Counted from the stretch's first letter, positions 46,329 through 56,470 are shown. The stretch: 64,000 nucleotides of DNA from Methanoregulaceae archaeon (GCA_015660965.1 JACTVG010000003.1:124001-188000); one strand, 5' to 3'. The notes: generated by a model not told the origin, from the letters alone. Translations and numbers: made by a program.

Positions 46329-46875
46329 CAATGCCACCCCATCGTTTGGTAAGATTGTGCTCGATATCAAGATGGTCAAGTACCCTGGCAACGACCATGT
46401 CAATAAGGTCATTAATGGTTTTTGGTTTATGATAGAATGCAGGGCTCGCTGGCATAATTGTCGCACCTGCCTGATAAGCTGTGAGCAGGTTAGCGATATG
46501 GATGCCGGAAAGTGGCATTTCGCGGGTAACCAGAATACATTTCCTTCTCTCCTTTAGACAGACATCGGCGGTACGGGTAATTAGATTATCAGCATATCCA
46601 TGAGCGATCGCAGAAAGAGTTTTCTGGCTGCAAGGAATCACTACCATACCATCATAGCGATAGGACCCACTCGCAATATCAGCGAACATTTGGTTGTTCT
46701 CATGGTATTTCGCATTGAGACCCGCAAGATCGACACCTTCATGAGTAGCAATTCGTTTTGCAATATCTGAAATAATTATATGGACTGTCGCATCGACACA
46801 AAGCACATCCAATAACCTTCGTGCGTAACAGATTCCGCTTGCACCGGTCACCCCTACAACATATTCCTTTTCCAT
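46321..46875 (-). CDS. ubiX: Flavin prenyltransferase UbiX
   Basis: It makes the prenylated FMN cofactor for the downstream UbiD enzyme, using dimethylallyl phosphate. Motifs VGVTGASGICYARRLLD, VIPCSQKTLSAIAHG and TREMPLSGIHIANL are those of the family. The start at 46875 gives MEKEYVVG; the frame to 46920 is extra. It is first of a three-gene operon ubiX-ubiD-aconitase X. Confidence 0.95.
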   Translation of the reverse strand: MEKEYVVGVTGASGICYARRLLDVLCVDATVHIIISDIAKRIATHEGVDLAGLNAKYHENNQMFADIASGSYRYDGMVVIPCSQKTLSAIAHGYADNLITRTADVCLKERRKCILVTREMPLSGIHIANLLTAYQAGATIMPASPAFYHKPKTINDLIDMVVARVLDHLDIEHNLTKRWGGIDA

Positions 46876-46953
46876 CCTGCTACCGCTCTCCTGTAATACC
46901 AATGTCGGAGTCAGAACCAAAAAGAGTTTATCCCGGTTTTACCGAAAAAGTGA

Positions 46954-47406
46954 TTATTTTTTGGGAGGTGAGAAAAATCGATATCGTACTTGTGCTTCTT
47001 CCACACTGCGAGCATGCCCGGGATTCACATCTCGCCGTGCCTCAATCACTAAAGTATTAAGAATATTATGAAGCCGAAGGGTGTCAAAGTCCTTACCCAT
47101 GTGCTCATTGAGAAAATCAAGAAGGTCGTTAGTGCTCCTGAGAACCCCAGCACTCCCGACGAGGTTTAATCGGTTCACGGTATATGCAAGTTTCTTCTTT
47201 GCAATATCAAGTTTATACTGGTCGTTGTCGGCAAGATTAAGCTCGGTAACTGCATGAAGAAGATCACTATACACTTGCATTTTATAACGGCCCTCGCTTA
47301 GTCTCTGTTCAATCCGACGGATTATAATAAGTGTTATACAGAATGCACAGACGATAACAATTACTCCACATGTCACAACAATCCAATCTTCAAGCATTTT
47401 TATCAC
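46954..47406 (-). CDS. Membrane-anchored protein, unrecognised
   Basis: One N-terminal membrane segment (about residues 9-29) is followed by a helical cytoplasmic domain of 120 residues with no known motif. ATG 47406 or 47397 can start it. It follows a lipoprotein gene by six bases, so the two are probably co-transcribed. Confidence 0.6.
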   Translation of the reverse strand: MIKMLEDWIVVTCGVIVIVCAFCITLIIIRRIEQRLSEGRYKMQVYSDLLHAVTELNLADNDQYKLDIAKKKLAYTVNRLNLVGSAGVLRSTNDLLDFLNEHMGKDFDTLRLHNILNTLVIEARRDVNPGHARSVEEAQVRYRFFSPPKK

Positions 47407-47412
47407 TTTATA

Positions 47413-47880
47413 CTACGGGGTTCTTTTAGCAATGTTTACATCAACACTTACACGGTTTCCTGTCATTTCAATTTTATAAGGGCCTGTATTATACATTGGA
47501 TATAGTTGATGTTTATCTAAATTATATGTGCGTCCGTATCCAAAGTTATCGGTTTGGCCTGTATCCATATTTGTGACTTTAATCTCAAACCAAGTATATT
47601 GGGGATCTTCATTCGTGGGATTTACTTGAAATTCTATACCCCATGAGGGATTATCTACTCTGAATTGCTCTACATACACATCCTTCTCACTCTGGAATGA
47701 GTATTTTTTTTGTAGGTAATGATCACTCAATGTGATTGTAGAAATTTGGGTTGGTGCAGACGATACTGTACTTGGAGTGGTAGATGGAGCAGGAGCGGTG
47801 TTGGTTTGGTTGCTCATACATCCAGATATAAGCACGACCCCAACAATCAAGCAAACAATCAACGGAACAAATAATTTCAT
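47413..47880 (-). CDS. Lipoprotein, unrecognised
   Basis: A signal peptide of basic start plus hydrophobic core ends at the lipobox ISGC, followed by a Ser/Thr/Pro-rich linker and a beta-rich domain of about 110 residues. It is exported and lipid-anchored. A TATA-like element near 47905-47918 favours ATG 47880 over 47901. The domain is not recognised. Confidence 0.68.
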   Translation of the reverse strand: MKLFVPLIVCLIVGVVLISGCMSNQTNTAPAPSTTPSTVSSAPTQISTITLSDHYLQKKYSFQSEKDVYVEQFRVDNPSWGIEFQVNPTNEDPQYTWFEIKVTNMDTGQTDNFGYGRTYNLDKHQLYPMYNTGPYKIEMTGNRVSVDVNIAKRTP

Positions 47881-47981
47881 ATAGATTATGGTTTGATTCA
47901 TGTGTTTATTATTTTTACAGATTGTTAGTTAGGAGAGATCATATCAGAAAGGTGCGGAGATCAAGAATTTCAATAGTAAGA

Positions 47982-49178
47982 TCAGAATAAAGTGTTCTGG
48001 CGTGTTGGTTTTTTTACATGAAGAACATCAGCTGCAACTTGAGCTATCGTTTCACGTTGATCAGGTAGAGTGTAGACGCCAAGTCGCCATTGTTCACGAC
48101 GAGTTTCGTTTAGAGTACGCATTCGAGGAGATATTTCTTCAAAACTAATGATCGTATTCTGATTTTTTACTCTAACCTTAATAGACATATCACTTGGGAA
48201 TGGAGGTATATCCACGAGGACAGTGTGAGGATCAATCCCAGCATTTTCTGCGATCATCTCGGACAGCGATCTGCTTTTTTCGAGACTAATTCCTTTTGAA
48301 AATGCGGTAGCGTTGACCTGATCTTGACCCACATAAAGTGCCCTTTTGTATAGCTGGCGTTGATAGATTCGCTCCATAAGCATTCGCACAACCGGGTTTT
48401 TTGATATTCGTAATGATTGTATACACGCCGGATCGTCCTTCCGAAGCATGTCGGTAGCATTCATTCCCTCGGTTTTAAAATGCTCAAGCATTGCAAGCTG
48501 AAACATTTTTTCACCAATTCGGCTTACATGATGGTAATAAACAGTCGGTCGCATGAGAGTTCGGGCGATTAACAACGACTCTGCTGCATTTATTCCATTT
48601 TCATCCAAAACAACATCATCAACGGTTCGGATCATATTTCTAATAAGACGCTGAGCATCTACAGTTCCATAGGGGGCGCCAGTATAGTAGGCATCGCGTA
48701 GCAAGTAATCCATCCGATCAACATCGAGATCGCTATGTATGATTCCTGACAGAGGATGACGACCACTTACCACTGCACAAAGCTCATCGGGATCTATATT
48801 GTGCTGAAGTAACAAGTGCCCGATCTGTTCGTGCACAATATCATCAATTGCATGATGGCTCCGGTGGAGAAATTCTTCAATTAGGGGTTCGCTTGCGTGG
48901 GAGAATGGTCCATGCCCTATATCATGAAGAAGTGCGGAAGCTGCGACAAGTGTTCGTTCTTCATCACTAAGCCGGAATTTTCGACAAGCAACATCGGCAA
49001 GATACATTGTACCTAGTGAGTGCTCAAAACGCGTATGATTCGCACCGGGATAAACAAGATATGAAAACCCCAGCTGGCGGATGTATCTTAATCGTTGTAA
49101 TACGGGTGAATCGAGAAGAACAAGTGCGTAATCCTCAACTTCGACATATCCATGGACTGGATCTTTAATGATTTTCAA
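47982..49178 (-). CDS. HD-domain phosphohydrolase (SAMHD1-like)
   Basis: HD metal-binding residues appear as HTRFEHSLGTMYLA, HDIGHGPFSH and DLDVDRMDYLLRD, so this is an HD-superfamily (d)NTP phosphohydrolase-like enzyme. The start is a TTG at 49178; no ATG is in frame before the conserved domain. The TATA-like palindrome at 49199-49208 lies about 25 nt upstream and is shared with cofD. Substrate is not certain. Confidence 0.88.
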   Translation of the reverse strand: MKIIKDPVHGYVEVEDYALVLLDSPVLQRLRYIRQLGFSYLVYPGANHTRFEHSLGTMYLADVACRKFRLSDEERTLVAASALLHDIGHGPFSHASEPLIEEFLHRSHHAIDDIVHEQIGHLLLQHNIDPDELCAVVSGRHPLSGIIHSDLDVDRMDYLLRDAYYTGAPYGTVDAQRLIRNMIRTVDDVVLDENGINAAESLLIARTLMRPTVYYHHVSRIGEKMFQLAMLEHFKTEGMNATDMLRKDDPACIQSLRISKNPVVRMLMERIYQRQLYKRALYVGQDQVNATAFSKGISLEKSRSLSEMIAENAGIDPHTVLVDIPPFPSDMSIKVRVKNQNTIISFEEISPRMRTLNETRREQWRLGVYTLPDQRETIAQVAADVLHVKKPTRQNTLF

Positions 49179-49198
49179 ACAATCACTAAAAGAATCTT

Positions 49199-49208
49199 CA
49201 TATATATG
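49199..49208. promoter_or_regulatory. Shared palindromic TATA box of the HD gene and cofD
   Basis: CATATATATG is a perfect palindrome. Its centre is 25.5 nt from the HD-gene TTG and 23.5 nt from the cofD ATG, the spacing expected for two leaderless transcripts in opposite directions. Confidence 0.5.
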
Positions 49209-49226
49209 TGATAAAAGTATTGAGTA

Positions 49227-50129
49227 ATGATTACGTTTTTTTCCGGGGGTACTGGAACACCGAAGCTGTTACGAGGTGTTCAAAGGGTGATGGATCGTCA
49301 TGAGATCTCAGTCGTGGTGAACACTGCAGAGGACATTTGGATCTCGGGTAATCACATATCACCGGATTTGGATACCGTTATGTATCTCTTTTCTGGAGTC
49401 TTGAATACCGATACTTGGTGGGGGATCAGGAATGATACTTTTACAACTCATGAAGATACCAAAAAAATGGGAATTGATGAATTTGTCGCGATTGGCGAAC
49501 ATGACAGGGCGGTCCATATCGCCCGCGGTGAAATGCTACGTAAAGGGATGCGACTGACAAACGTAACAAAAATACTCTGCGACCGATTCGGAGTGCGGGA
49601 GAATGTTCTCCCAATGACAGACACTGAAGTAAATACACTTGTTAAGACAGATTTGGGGTTAATTCACTTTCAAGAGTATTGGGTTAAGGCAAAAGGAGCT
49701 TTGGAAATCTATGAAGTTGTTCGAAAATTCACTGCTCCTCCTGCAGCAAGTGAAGAGGTATTGGCAGCTATTGAGGCTAGTGATGTAGTGGTAATCGGGC
49801 CCAGCAACCCCATTACTAGCATTTTACCTATTCTTGAATGCAATGGGATCAAGCCTGCAATAAAAAACAAGTCTGTTATCGCAATTAGTCCGTTTATCGG
49901 TGATGCAGCTGTTAGTGGTCCTGCAGCCGCATTAATGAAGGCCCGGGGTTTCGAACCTTCTTCTAAGGGGACTCTTTCGTGTTATAATGAATTTGTTGAT
50001 ATATTTGTACAAGACATTCGAGATCCTATTAATGTACCAAATTCCTTTCGATACGATACGATCATGATTGATGAGGAAAAGAGTACAGCCCTTGCACGGG
50101 AGATTTTGCGTCTCTCCAAAGAATGCTAA
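49227..50129 (+). CDS. cofD: 2-phospho-L-lactate transferase CofD
   Basis: It joins the lactyl phosphate (or related) group to the deazaflavin Fo, to make F420-0. The N-terminal [34 protein letters not shown] and WWGIRNDTF form the binding core; [14 protein letters not shown] is also typical. Length (300 residues) is normal. Start is leaderless from the shared TATA box. Confidence 0.95.
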   Translation: MITFFSGGTGTPKLLRGVQRVMDRHEISVVVNTAEDIWISGNHISPDLDTVMYLFSGVLNTDTWWGIRNDTFTTHEDTKKMGIDEFVAIGEHDRAVHIARGEMLRKGMRLTNVTKILCDRFGVRENVLPMTDTEVNTLVKTDLGLIHFQEYWVKAKGALEIYEVVRKFTAPPAASEEVLAAIEASDVVVIGPSNPITSILPILECNGIKPAIKNKSVIAISPFIGDAAVSGPAAALMKARGFEPSSKGTLSCYNEFVDIFVQDIRDPINVPNSFRYDTIMIDEEKSTALAREILRLSKEC

Positions 50130-50264
50130 TATATACTTGCAATTTTTATGGCTGTAAAAAATCCTGCACTATAATAAGTATGGATTATATCTTTTGTTAA
50201 AACCGAACTGCAAAAGTATTTTAATTTTTAATTAATATATCCACACGAGTGTGTGGGAGAGAGA

Positions 50265-51188
50265 ATGAAGAAGAAGATCGTTATTTTAATCTTAATATTT
50301 TGTGTGTTCATATCTGGATGTGTATCTAATCAAAATTCAGGAAAAGGTACACTTCAATTTTCCTCATCACCTTCTGGTGCTCAGGTATACCTTGATAAAG
50401 AATATCGAGGGACAACACCTAGTACTTTAACTAATGTAGAGTTAGGAAATCATACTCTTGAATTCCGTTATCAAGGGTATCAAAGTTGGTCGACAGATAT
50501 AATGGTAGCATCAGGTATATCGACATATTATGCTTCATTATCTCCTATTCCCCAACCGAGTGTTCAACCTACCCAAGGAACAACTAACCCACAATCACAA
50601 ACCCCACCATCAAGAGTTACTATTCAAGAAAGTCAGGATTCGATTGTAATAGGAAACTCGATTTCATTCTACGGCACTTGCACAGATAGCGATAGTGTAA
50701 TATTGACATTATATGGACCAGGGACTTATGCTGATGGTGTAACTGTTGCTCAACCTAAAGTAAATACCGCGAATTCGTGGAGTTACGTTTGGAATCCCGG
50801 ATATTCTATCCAAAATGGTTTATATACGATGATAGTTTATGACGCCCAAAAAAGTACATCTGGAAGGGTTGTATTTACAGTTACTGGGGGGGGAGAAGTC
50901 ACAATAATAGTAAATAAAAATTCAATTGGCAAAGGAGATTCAATAACTTTTTCGGGAAGATGCACAACGGGTGATGCAACCGTAACTTTGACTTTAATCG
51001 GACCGGGACAATATTCAAATGGTGTTGATGTTGGTTCGCAATCAATTAACGCTGATCAAACTTGGAGCTATAAATATCAATTTGACAATGCAGTTCAAGC
51101 AGGTATGTATACTATGACTGTTCATGATGCAAAAAGAACGAAATCTGCTTCTATCAGTTTTACGATTGGGGGATCTCCAGCCTCATAA
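50265..51188 (+). CDS. Lipoprotein with PEGA domain and two Ig-like repeats
   Basis: Signal peptide with lipobox ISGC (residues 16-20), then a PEGA domain (FSSSPSGAQVYLDKEYRGTTP, VELGNHTLEF). Two tandem repeats of about 90 residues follow, each with an aromatic-rich WSY and GLYTM-type strand pattern seen in archaeal surface proteins. It is probably exposed at the cell envelope. ATG 50265 is preferred over GTG 50253 because GGGAGAGA precedes it. Confidence 0.78.
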   Translation: MKKKIVILILIFCVFISGCVSNQNSGKGTLQFSSSPSGAQVYLDKEYRGTTPSTLTNVELGNHTLEFRYQGYQSWSTDIMVASGISTYYASLSPIPQPSVQPTQGTTNPQSQTPPSRVTIQESQDSIVIGNSISFYGTCTDSDSVILTLYGPGTYADGVTVAQPKVNTANSWSYVWNPGYSIQNGLYTMIVYDAQKSTSGRVVFTVTGGGEVTIIVNKNSIGKGDSITFSGRCTTGDATVTLTLIGPGQYSNGVDVGSQSINADQTWSYKYQFDNAVQAGMYTMTVHDAKRTKSASISFTIGGSPAS

Positions 51189-51505
51189 CTGATTTTTTTG
51201 CACAATTATTTCTTCCAAATTTTCTGATACTTTTATTAACAATTTTTTAGTATTATTGTGAAGAAAGTTTGAAAATTTTCCATGGGGTTGAAGTAGCGAC
51301 CATTGTTTCACAACTTGTTTGTACTAAAGCTGGGTAGCATCGGATATCTTTTTCATCCGCCCTACCACTCACTGAAATTTCGATTTAAAACGGATGGATT
51401 CACCATTTATCCAAATAAATCATTCCTAGAGTAATAAAAAAACTGCAAAAGTACCCGATACCTATTTGAATGATTTTATACAAAATATCGTTAGTGAAGT
51501 ACAAC
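51189..51505 (+). promoter_or_regulatory. Non-coding stretch upstream of a HEAT-repeat gene
   Basis: No gene is visible in about 315 bases of A/T-rich DNA. A TATA-like TTTTATACAAAAT near 51474-51486 precedes the HEAT gene. Confidence 0.35.
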
Positions 51506-52693
51506 ATGGGAATAATCAAATCATTTCTTAATGTCTTCAAGTCAGGGAAAAGAGAGGAGGTAGAAGAACGTCTTCGTGCGCAAAAGGAGCGATACGATAA
51601 CTTTCTCCGAGCCCTGACTGAAGGTGACCTCGACGCACGTTGGAATGCAGTAAGGTCAGTAGGTGACCTTGGTGAACCGTTCATAGAACCTCTCATCCGT
51701 GGTCTCAAAGACGATTACTGGGTGATCAGACGTGGTTCTGCTGATACGCTCGGAAAGATCGGCGAGCCAGCTGTTGAACCTCTTATCAAAGCACTTACTG
51801 AACCAAAAGAAGATATCCAGCAGGAAACAATCCGTGCCCTTCTGCTCATTGGAGAACCTTCTTTTGATTCACTCGTTGAAGCAACAAAACATACGCACCC
51901 ATTCATACGAACGGGTGCTATTCAAGCGTTGGGGAGTATGGGAAACGCACGTGCGATGCCCACTATAACTGAGGCACTAAAAGATGCGGACTCAACTGTC
52001 CGCCGTGAAGCGGCGATAGCACTTGGGCGAATTGGTGGGGCACAAGCTGTTGGATCATTAATCGACCGTTTTAATGATTCAAAGGAACAGGTTCGTATAG
52101 CGGCTATGGCGACTCTTTGCTCTTTGGGCGAACCAGCTATTGAGCCCCTGATAAGAGCATTAATCGATCCAAATGAAGATGTACAACGTATATCTGCATC
52201 AGCTCTCATCACAATCGGAGAATCTACTATTGAACCCCTTATCAAGGCGATGGGGGACTCCCATGCCGGAATACGGAAAGGAGCAGCGGAAGTTCTAGGG
52301 CAGATTGGCAATACTAAGGCGATACCGGTTATTATAGAAGCACTCAATGATCCTGATCGAACGGTGCGTCATGAGGTTGTTAAGGCATTAGCAGCGATTG
52401 GAGTACCGTCAATCGCCCCGCTTATGCAGGTGTTCCGTGAAGGGGACATACTCGTCAGGACTGGTGCAATGGAGGCTCTTTGGATGATCGGTCAACCATC
52501 GACAACGCCATTGATTATGGTATTAAAGGACAACCAGAGTGATGTCCGCAAACGTGCAGCACTTCTACTTGGTGAAATTGGCGATGCTAAAGCTGTCGAT
52601 CACTTAACGGCTCTCCTTTCCGATGAAAACGTTGCCGTTCGCAGGGAGGCTTTCGAGGCTCTCGAGATGATTAAAAAGAAAAGTGCAGTATAA
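51506..52693 (+). CDS. HEAT-repeat protein (PBS-lyase type), third copy
   Basis: This 395-residue protein is made almost entirely of HEAT units of about 31 residues with the pattern IG-P-EPLI-AL-D, forming an alpha-solenoid for protein interaction. It resembles the pair at 30.3-31.8 kb but has A/T-richer codons and lies outside the ATPase block. The start is the first ATG after the TATA box. Partner unknown. Confidence 0.8.
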   Translation: MGIIKSFLNVFKSGKREEVEERLRAQKERYDNFLRALTEGDLDARWNAVRSVGDLGEPFIEPLIRGLKDDYWVIRRGSADTLGKIGEPAVEPLIKALTEPKEDIQQETIRALLLIGEPSFDSLVEATKHTHPFIRTGAIQALGSMGNARAMPTITEALKDADSTVRREAAIALGRIGGAQAVGSLIDRFNDSKEQVRIAAMATLCSLGEPAIEPLIRALIDPNEDVQRISASALITIGESTIEPLIKAMGDSHAGIRKGAAEVLGQIGNTKAIPVIIEALNDPDRTVRHEVVKALAAIGVPSIAPLMQVFREGDILVRTGAMEALWMIGQPSTTPLIMVLKDNQSDVRKRAALLLGEIGDAKAVDHLTALLSDENVAVRREAFEALEMIKKKSAV

Positions 52694-52936
52694 TCAATAA
52701 AAAGTCATAAAATTTTTTTATTAATTTTGTAAATAAAATTCCTTTTTTGTTCCAGTTTTCAAAAAAAGTGGATATGATCGTTTTCCCAAATCTTAGAGAT
52801 TAAAATTAATACTCTTTTATGAATATTCTAATCACTGTGTGTAAGCTCACTAGATTTTGCAGGATTGATAGTAATCAGAGTTAAGTCCAATTTAGTAATT
52901 GAGTTTTGAGAAATTGAAAATTACTAAAAAAAGCGA

Positions 52937-53521
52937 TTAATCCCAGTAGTTACGCACAAAAAGTTTGGATTTCCGGATTACTGGTGTCCCGTGTCTTAAT
53001 GCGAGAGGGACGATTAGAAGCGTGATAATGACATTTCCGCCAAACCAAATTATAAACGCCGGCATAATTTCGGTCCACTGTATCACATTACTAATAGCAA
53101 GAGTACCGGTGCCCCATAATGCACCGATAAAGTTATTAATAAGGATCCCGAAGATTACAAAATAAATAAAATCACGACGATTATCGAGAGTAAGATCAAG
53201 ACGAAACATTCGAATTGCGACAAGTGGAATCAGCACTTGCCAGAGATCGGCAAACGACCAGTATAAACTTACTTCTGGTGGTATACCTGACAGAACTCCC
53301 GCACCAATGAAACAACCGATATAAGCTGCTATTGCACCATATGCACCAAACCATATCGTAAAAAGGATCATAAAAGCGATAGCAATGTAGAAGTGAGATG
53401 CAACCGAAGGGCCTCCGAATGGAGAGGGGATTACGATAAAGCGGGCAATAAGTGTATTTAGAATAATGAGGACCAAAAGAAGAGCTAAAAAGGAATACGT
53501 TGGTTTTTGGGCGATTCTCAT
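52937..53521 (-). CDS. Integral membrane protein, possibly ECF-S-like
   Basis: The 194-residue product has about six membrane helices with short loops and no catalytic motif. The arrangement and a GAYGAIAAYIGCFIGAGV segment resemble substrate-binding (S) subunits of ECF transporters or small membrane sensor domains, but I cannot name the family. It is separate from its neighbours on the minus strand. Confidence 0.6.
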   Translation of the reverse strand: MRIAQKPTYSFLALLLVLIILNTLIARFIVIPSPFGGPSVASHFYIAIAFMILFTIWFGAYGAIAAYIGCFIGAGVLSGIPPEVSLYWSFADLWQVLIPLVAIRMFRLDLTLDNRRDFIYFVIFGILINNFIGALWGTGTLAISNVIQWTEIMPAFIIWFGGNVIITLLIVPLALRHGTPVIRKSKLFVRNYWD

Positions 53522-53604
53522 GGATTCACCGTATTCCCTTATTATACGGTTTTATAAATATGGTTTATCGTTGATAGTGGTGCACTCCCACAAAAGCCAT
53601 TATC

Positions 53605-53612
53605 CCTTATAT
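53605..53612 (+). promoter_or_regulatory. Promoter of the aspS-metE operon
   Basis: A CTTATATC box is centred about 24 nt before the aspS ATG at 53633, which suggests a leaderless transcript. Confidence 0.4.
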
Positions 53613-53632
53613 CCCAACATTATAGGATTCTA

Positions 53633-54925
53633 ATGCGAATACCAATACAAGATGTCACTCCAACTACTGGAATGGCGGAGGTCATCGGATGGGTGCACGA
53701 AGTACGCGACCTCGGAGGTCTTGCTTTCTTTTTAATACGTGACAGAACAGGTATTATCCAAGTTACCATACCAAAAAAGAAAGCGAGCAAAACAGTTCTT
53801 GCTGCTGCAAAGACAGTCTCACGGGAGTCTATTGTCCGGGTTAAAGGCACAGTTAAAGCAATCGATAAGGCACCTGGAGGCAGGGAACTTATTCCGGACA
53901 TATTTGAAATAATGAGCGTGAGCGAAAGTCCATTACCCCTTGATGTGGTGGAGAAAGTACCGGCTGAACTGGATACGCGCCTTGATGCACGATTCCTTGA
54001 TTTACGCCGCCCCCGTGTTGGAGCGGTGTTTCAGATTCGTAGTGTTGCAATGGATGCAATAAACAAATTCTTTTTTGATCGTGAATTTATTCAAATTACC
54101 ACCCCAAAAATTGTTGCTGCCGCGACAGAGGGGGGAACGGAACTCTTTCCAATCGCATATTTTGATAAAGAGGCATTCCTCAACCAAAGCCCACAACTGT
54201 ATAAACAAATGATGATGGCAGCCGGTTTCGAAAAAGTGTTTGAGATTGGACCAATCTTTCGTGCTGAGGAACATAACACAACTAAACACCTTAATGAAGC
54301 AACATCTATCGATATTGAGATCTCATTCGCTGATCACTACGAAGTTATGCAGATTCTGGAAGACCTAATAATTTCAACGTACGAGTATGTCAAATCTAAA
54401 TGTAATGACCAGCTCGCAAATCTCGATTGCGTAGATTTTATGGTTCCAAAAGCGCCTTTCCCCAAACTTCCGTATGTAGATGCGATTACAATTGCCCAGA
54501 AGAAATGTGAGAACAAAATTAAATATGGCGATGATATCAGTACAGCAGCAGAGAAAGCGATCGGCGAAGAACTTGGCGGACACTATTTTATCGTTGATTG
54601 GCCTACTGATATTCGTCCGTACTATGCGATGCCTTACGAAAACGACTCGTCTATTTGCAAGGCATTCGATTTAATGCACCCTAGGATGGAACTTGCGAGC
54701 GGGGCACAGCGAGTCCACCAACACGATCTTCTAGTTCAGCAGATTAAAAGAAAAGGCCTGAACCCAGAAAGCTTCGAGTTTTACCTTCACCCCTTCCTTT
54801 ACGGAATGCCTCCACACGCAGGATGGGGACTTGGTGCAGAAAGGCTCGTTATGACTATGCTAAACCTTTCAAATGTGAGGGAAGCAGTTCTCTTTCCAAG
54901 GGACATGCACAGACTCGTTCCATGA
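53633..54925 (+). CDS. aspS: Aspartyl-tRNA synthetase, archaeal type
   Basis: Class II synthetase of 430 residues. An N-terminal OB fold ([21 protein letters not shown]) binds the anticodon. Motif 2 is [25 protein letters not shown], and motif 3 is [28 protein letters not shown]. The archaeal type may be non-discriminating and also charge tRNA-Asn; this cannot be fixed here. The stop overlaps the metE start by four bases. Confidence 0.96.
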   Translation: MRIPIQDVTPTTGMAEVIGWVHEVRDLGGLAFFLIRDRTGIIQVTIPKKKASKTVLAAAKTVSRESIVRVKGTVKAIDKAPGGRELIPDIFEIMSVSESPLPLDVVEKVPAELDTRLDARFLDLRRPRVGAVFQIRSVAMDAINKFFFDREFIQITTPKIVAAATEGGTELFPIAYFDKEAFLNQSPQLYKQMMMAAGFEKVFEIGPIFRAEEHNTTKHLNEATSIDIEISFADHYEVMQILEDLIISTYEYVKSKCNDQLANLDCVDFMVPKAPFPKLPYVDAITIAQKKCENKIKYGDDISTAAEKAIGEELGGHYFIVDWPTDIRPYYAMPYENDSSICKAFDLMHPRMELASGAQRVHQHDLLVQQIKRKGLNPESFEFYLHPFLYGMPPHAGWGLGAERLVMTMLNLSNVREAVLFPRDMHRLVP

Positions 54926-55824
54926 AGGATTATTTCATTAATAAAGTACTCGCAACCACCGTTGTTGGAAGTTACCCCCCGATAAAAAGCGGGGGATTCC
55001 GCAATATTTTTGATCCGATGCATTCCGCAGTCGCAATTGCTGTGGCTGATCAAATCAAGGCTGGGATCGATATCATTTCGGATGGTCAGGTTCGGGGGGA
55101 TATGATTCAGATATTCACTAGAAAACTCCCTGGTATCAAGGAGAATGAAGTTATTGGGAAGGTACAGCCAGCAGCGAGACCAATCACAGTGAATGATACG
55201 AAATATGCTATCACAAAAGCTCCTAAAGTAAAGGGGATTATCACGGGTCCAAGTACACTTGCCCATGGGCTCCATATTAGTACCCCTATGTATCGGAATA
55301 AAGAGGAACTCGCACTTGATCTAGCCATTGCAGTCGTTAATGAAGCACAAGCGCTTGAGAAAGCCGGGGTGACCTTGCTTCAAATCGACGAACCTATTTT
55401 CTCAACTGGGATCGCCGACCTATCCATCGGTAAGCAAGCAATTGAGACAATAACCAAATCACTTCATATTCCTACTTGCATGCACGTCTGTGGGGATCTT
55501 TCCAATGTTATTGACGACATCCTCAAAGTTCCGGTCAACGTACTCGACTTCGAATTTTCCAAGAATCCATCCAACATTTCACTTTTTTCATCACGCGATC
55601 TTGCAGGAAGGATGGTAGGATTTGGGTGTGTGGACACTAGCACTGATTCCGTGGAAAACGTAACTGAGATAAAAAAACGAATAGAGAGAGGTATTGAAGT
55701 GTTTGGTCCTCGAATACTTTTACTCGATCCGGACTGCGGAATGCGAATGATATCGCGGGAAGCAGCATTTGCAAAGCTTAAAAATATGGTTGAAGCAGCT
55801 CGAGAAGTTCGTCTCTCTTTATAA
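54922..55824 (+). CDS. metE: Cobamide-type methionine synthase, archaeal MetE core
   Basis: It transfers a methyl group to homocysteine; archaeal versions lack the N-terminal half of bacterial MetE and use methylcobamide rather than polyglutamyl folate. The start [19 protein letters not shown] overlaps aspS (ATGA). Zinc-ligand candidates are H and C in CMHVCGD and the cysteine in DPDCGM. Length (300 residues) fits archaeal members. The frame upstream to 54823 is shared with aspS and not used. Confidence 0.93.
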   Translation: MKDYFINKVLATTVVGSYPPIKSGGFRNIFDPMHSAVAIAVADQIKAGIDIISDGQVRGDMIQIFTRKLPGIKENEVIGKVQPAARPITVNDTKYAITKAPKVKGIITGPSTLAHGLHISTPMYRNKEELALDLAIAVVNEAQALEKAGVTLLQIDEPIFSTGIADLSIGKQAIETITKSLHIPTCMHVCGDLSNVIDDILKVPVNVLDFEFSKNPSNISLFSSRDLAGRMVGFGCVDTSTDSVENVTEIKKRIERGIEVFGPRILLLDPDCGMRMISREAAFAKLKNMVEAAREVRLSL

Positions 55825-55846
55825 AAATTTTTTTTTAAAAAAAGTA
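55825..55846. terminator. Bidirectional A/T terminator between metE and the KaiC-like gene
   Basis: A run of T followed by a run of A between two convergent genes gives a T-run for each strand. Confidence 0.5.
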
Positions 55847-55849
55847 AAG

Positions 55850-56470
55850 TTATACCACACGCGAGGTTGTCGAGGCTTCGATTCCAGTGTCGGTAATTAT
55901 GAAAGGAAGCATGCGTGAAGGTGCGGCAGCATCCTTAATTTTATGAACTGATAAAGTACGTTCAATTTCGTTCTGATGTGTTTCGCTGTTTAGCTCAATC
56001 ACAACATCCGCTGCACGCATAAGTCGTGTCATCTCAACTGGCGTGTGGACTCCAGTATAAACAATATACAGCATATTGGCACCACGTTTGCGTATCTCCT
56101 GTCGAGCAAGACTAAGGAATTTGAGTGCTTCTTCGATTCCGTATTTAATTACAATCATTGATAGAGAATCTATAACGATTCTCCCACCAGCCATTTGTGG
56201 TAGATACATTTCGGGGTGAATATCGGTCGCATCGAACATTCCTACATCCACGTCCCCATCATTCATAATGTAAGTCCCTTCTTCGCCCTCGACCTTCCAG
56301 AATTGCTTCGCAGCGATATCGACACCTGAAAGCGCCGTCCCGTAAATCATGATAGTTGTACCGGTTGGAAACCCTCCATCAAGTAGGAGGTTGAGCCCCA
56401 CGATACCTGTAGATCGCTTCTTGGGCTTCCCGCTGATTGGTACATCCTCTAGACGGGTGGAAGAAACCAT
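55850..56470 (-). CDS. KaiC/RAD55-like RecA-fold protein with degenerate Walker A
   Basis: The fold is that of KaiC-type ATPases (TGIVGLNLLLDGGFPTGTTIMIYG near residues 20-44), but the P-loop reads GTALSGVD instead of GxxGxGKT/S. The Walker B-like RIVIDSLS is present near residue 97. ATP hydrolysis is therefore doubtful, although nucleotide binding cannot be excluded. It may be a regulatory or structural homologue. It converges with metE and precedes the CDC48 gene region. Confidence 0.78.
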   Translation of the reverse strand: MVSSTRLEDVPISGKPKKRSTGIVGLNLLLDGGFPTGTTIMIYGTALSGVDIAAKQFWKVEGEEGTYIMNDGDVDVGMFDATDIHPEMYLPQMAGGRIVIDSLSMIVIKYGIEEALKFLSLARQEIRKRGANMLYIVYTGVHTPVEMTRLMRAADVVIELNSETHQNEIERTLSVHKIKDAAAPSRMLPFIITDTGIEASTTSRVV

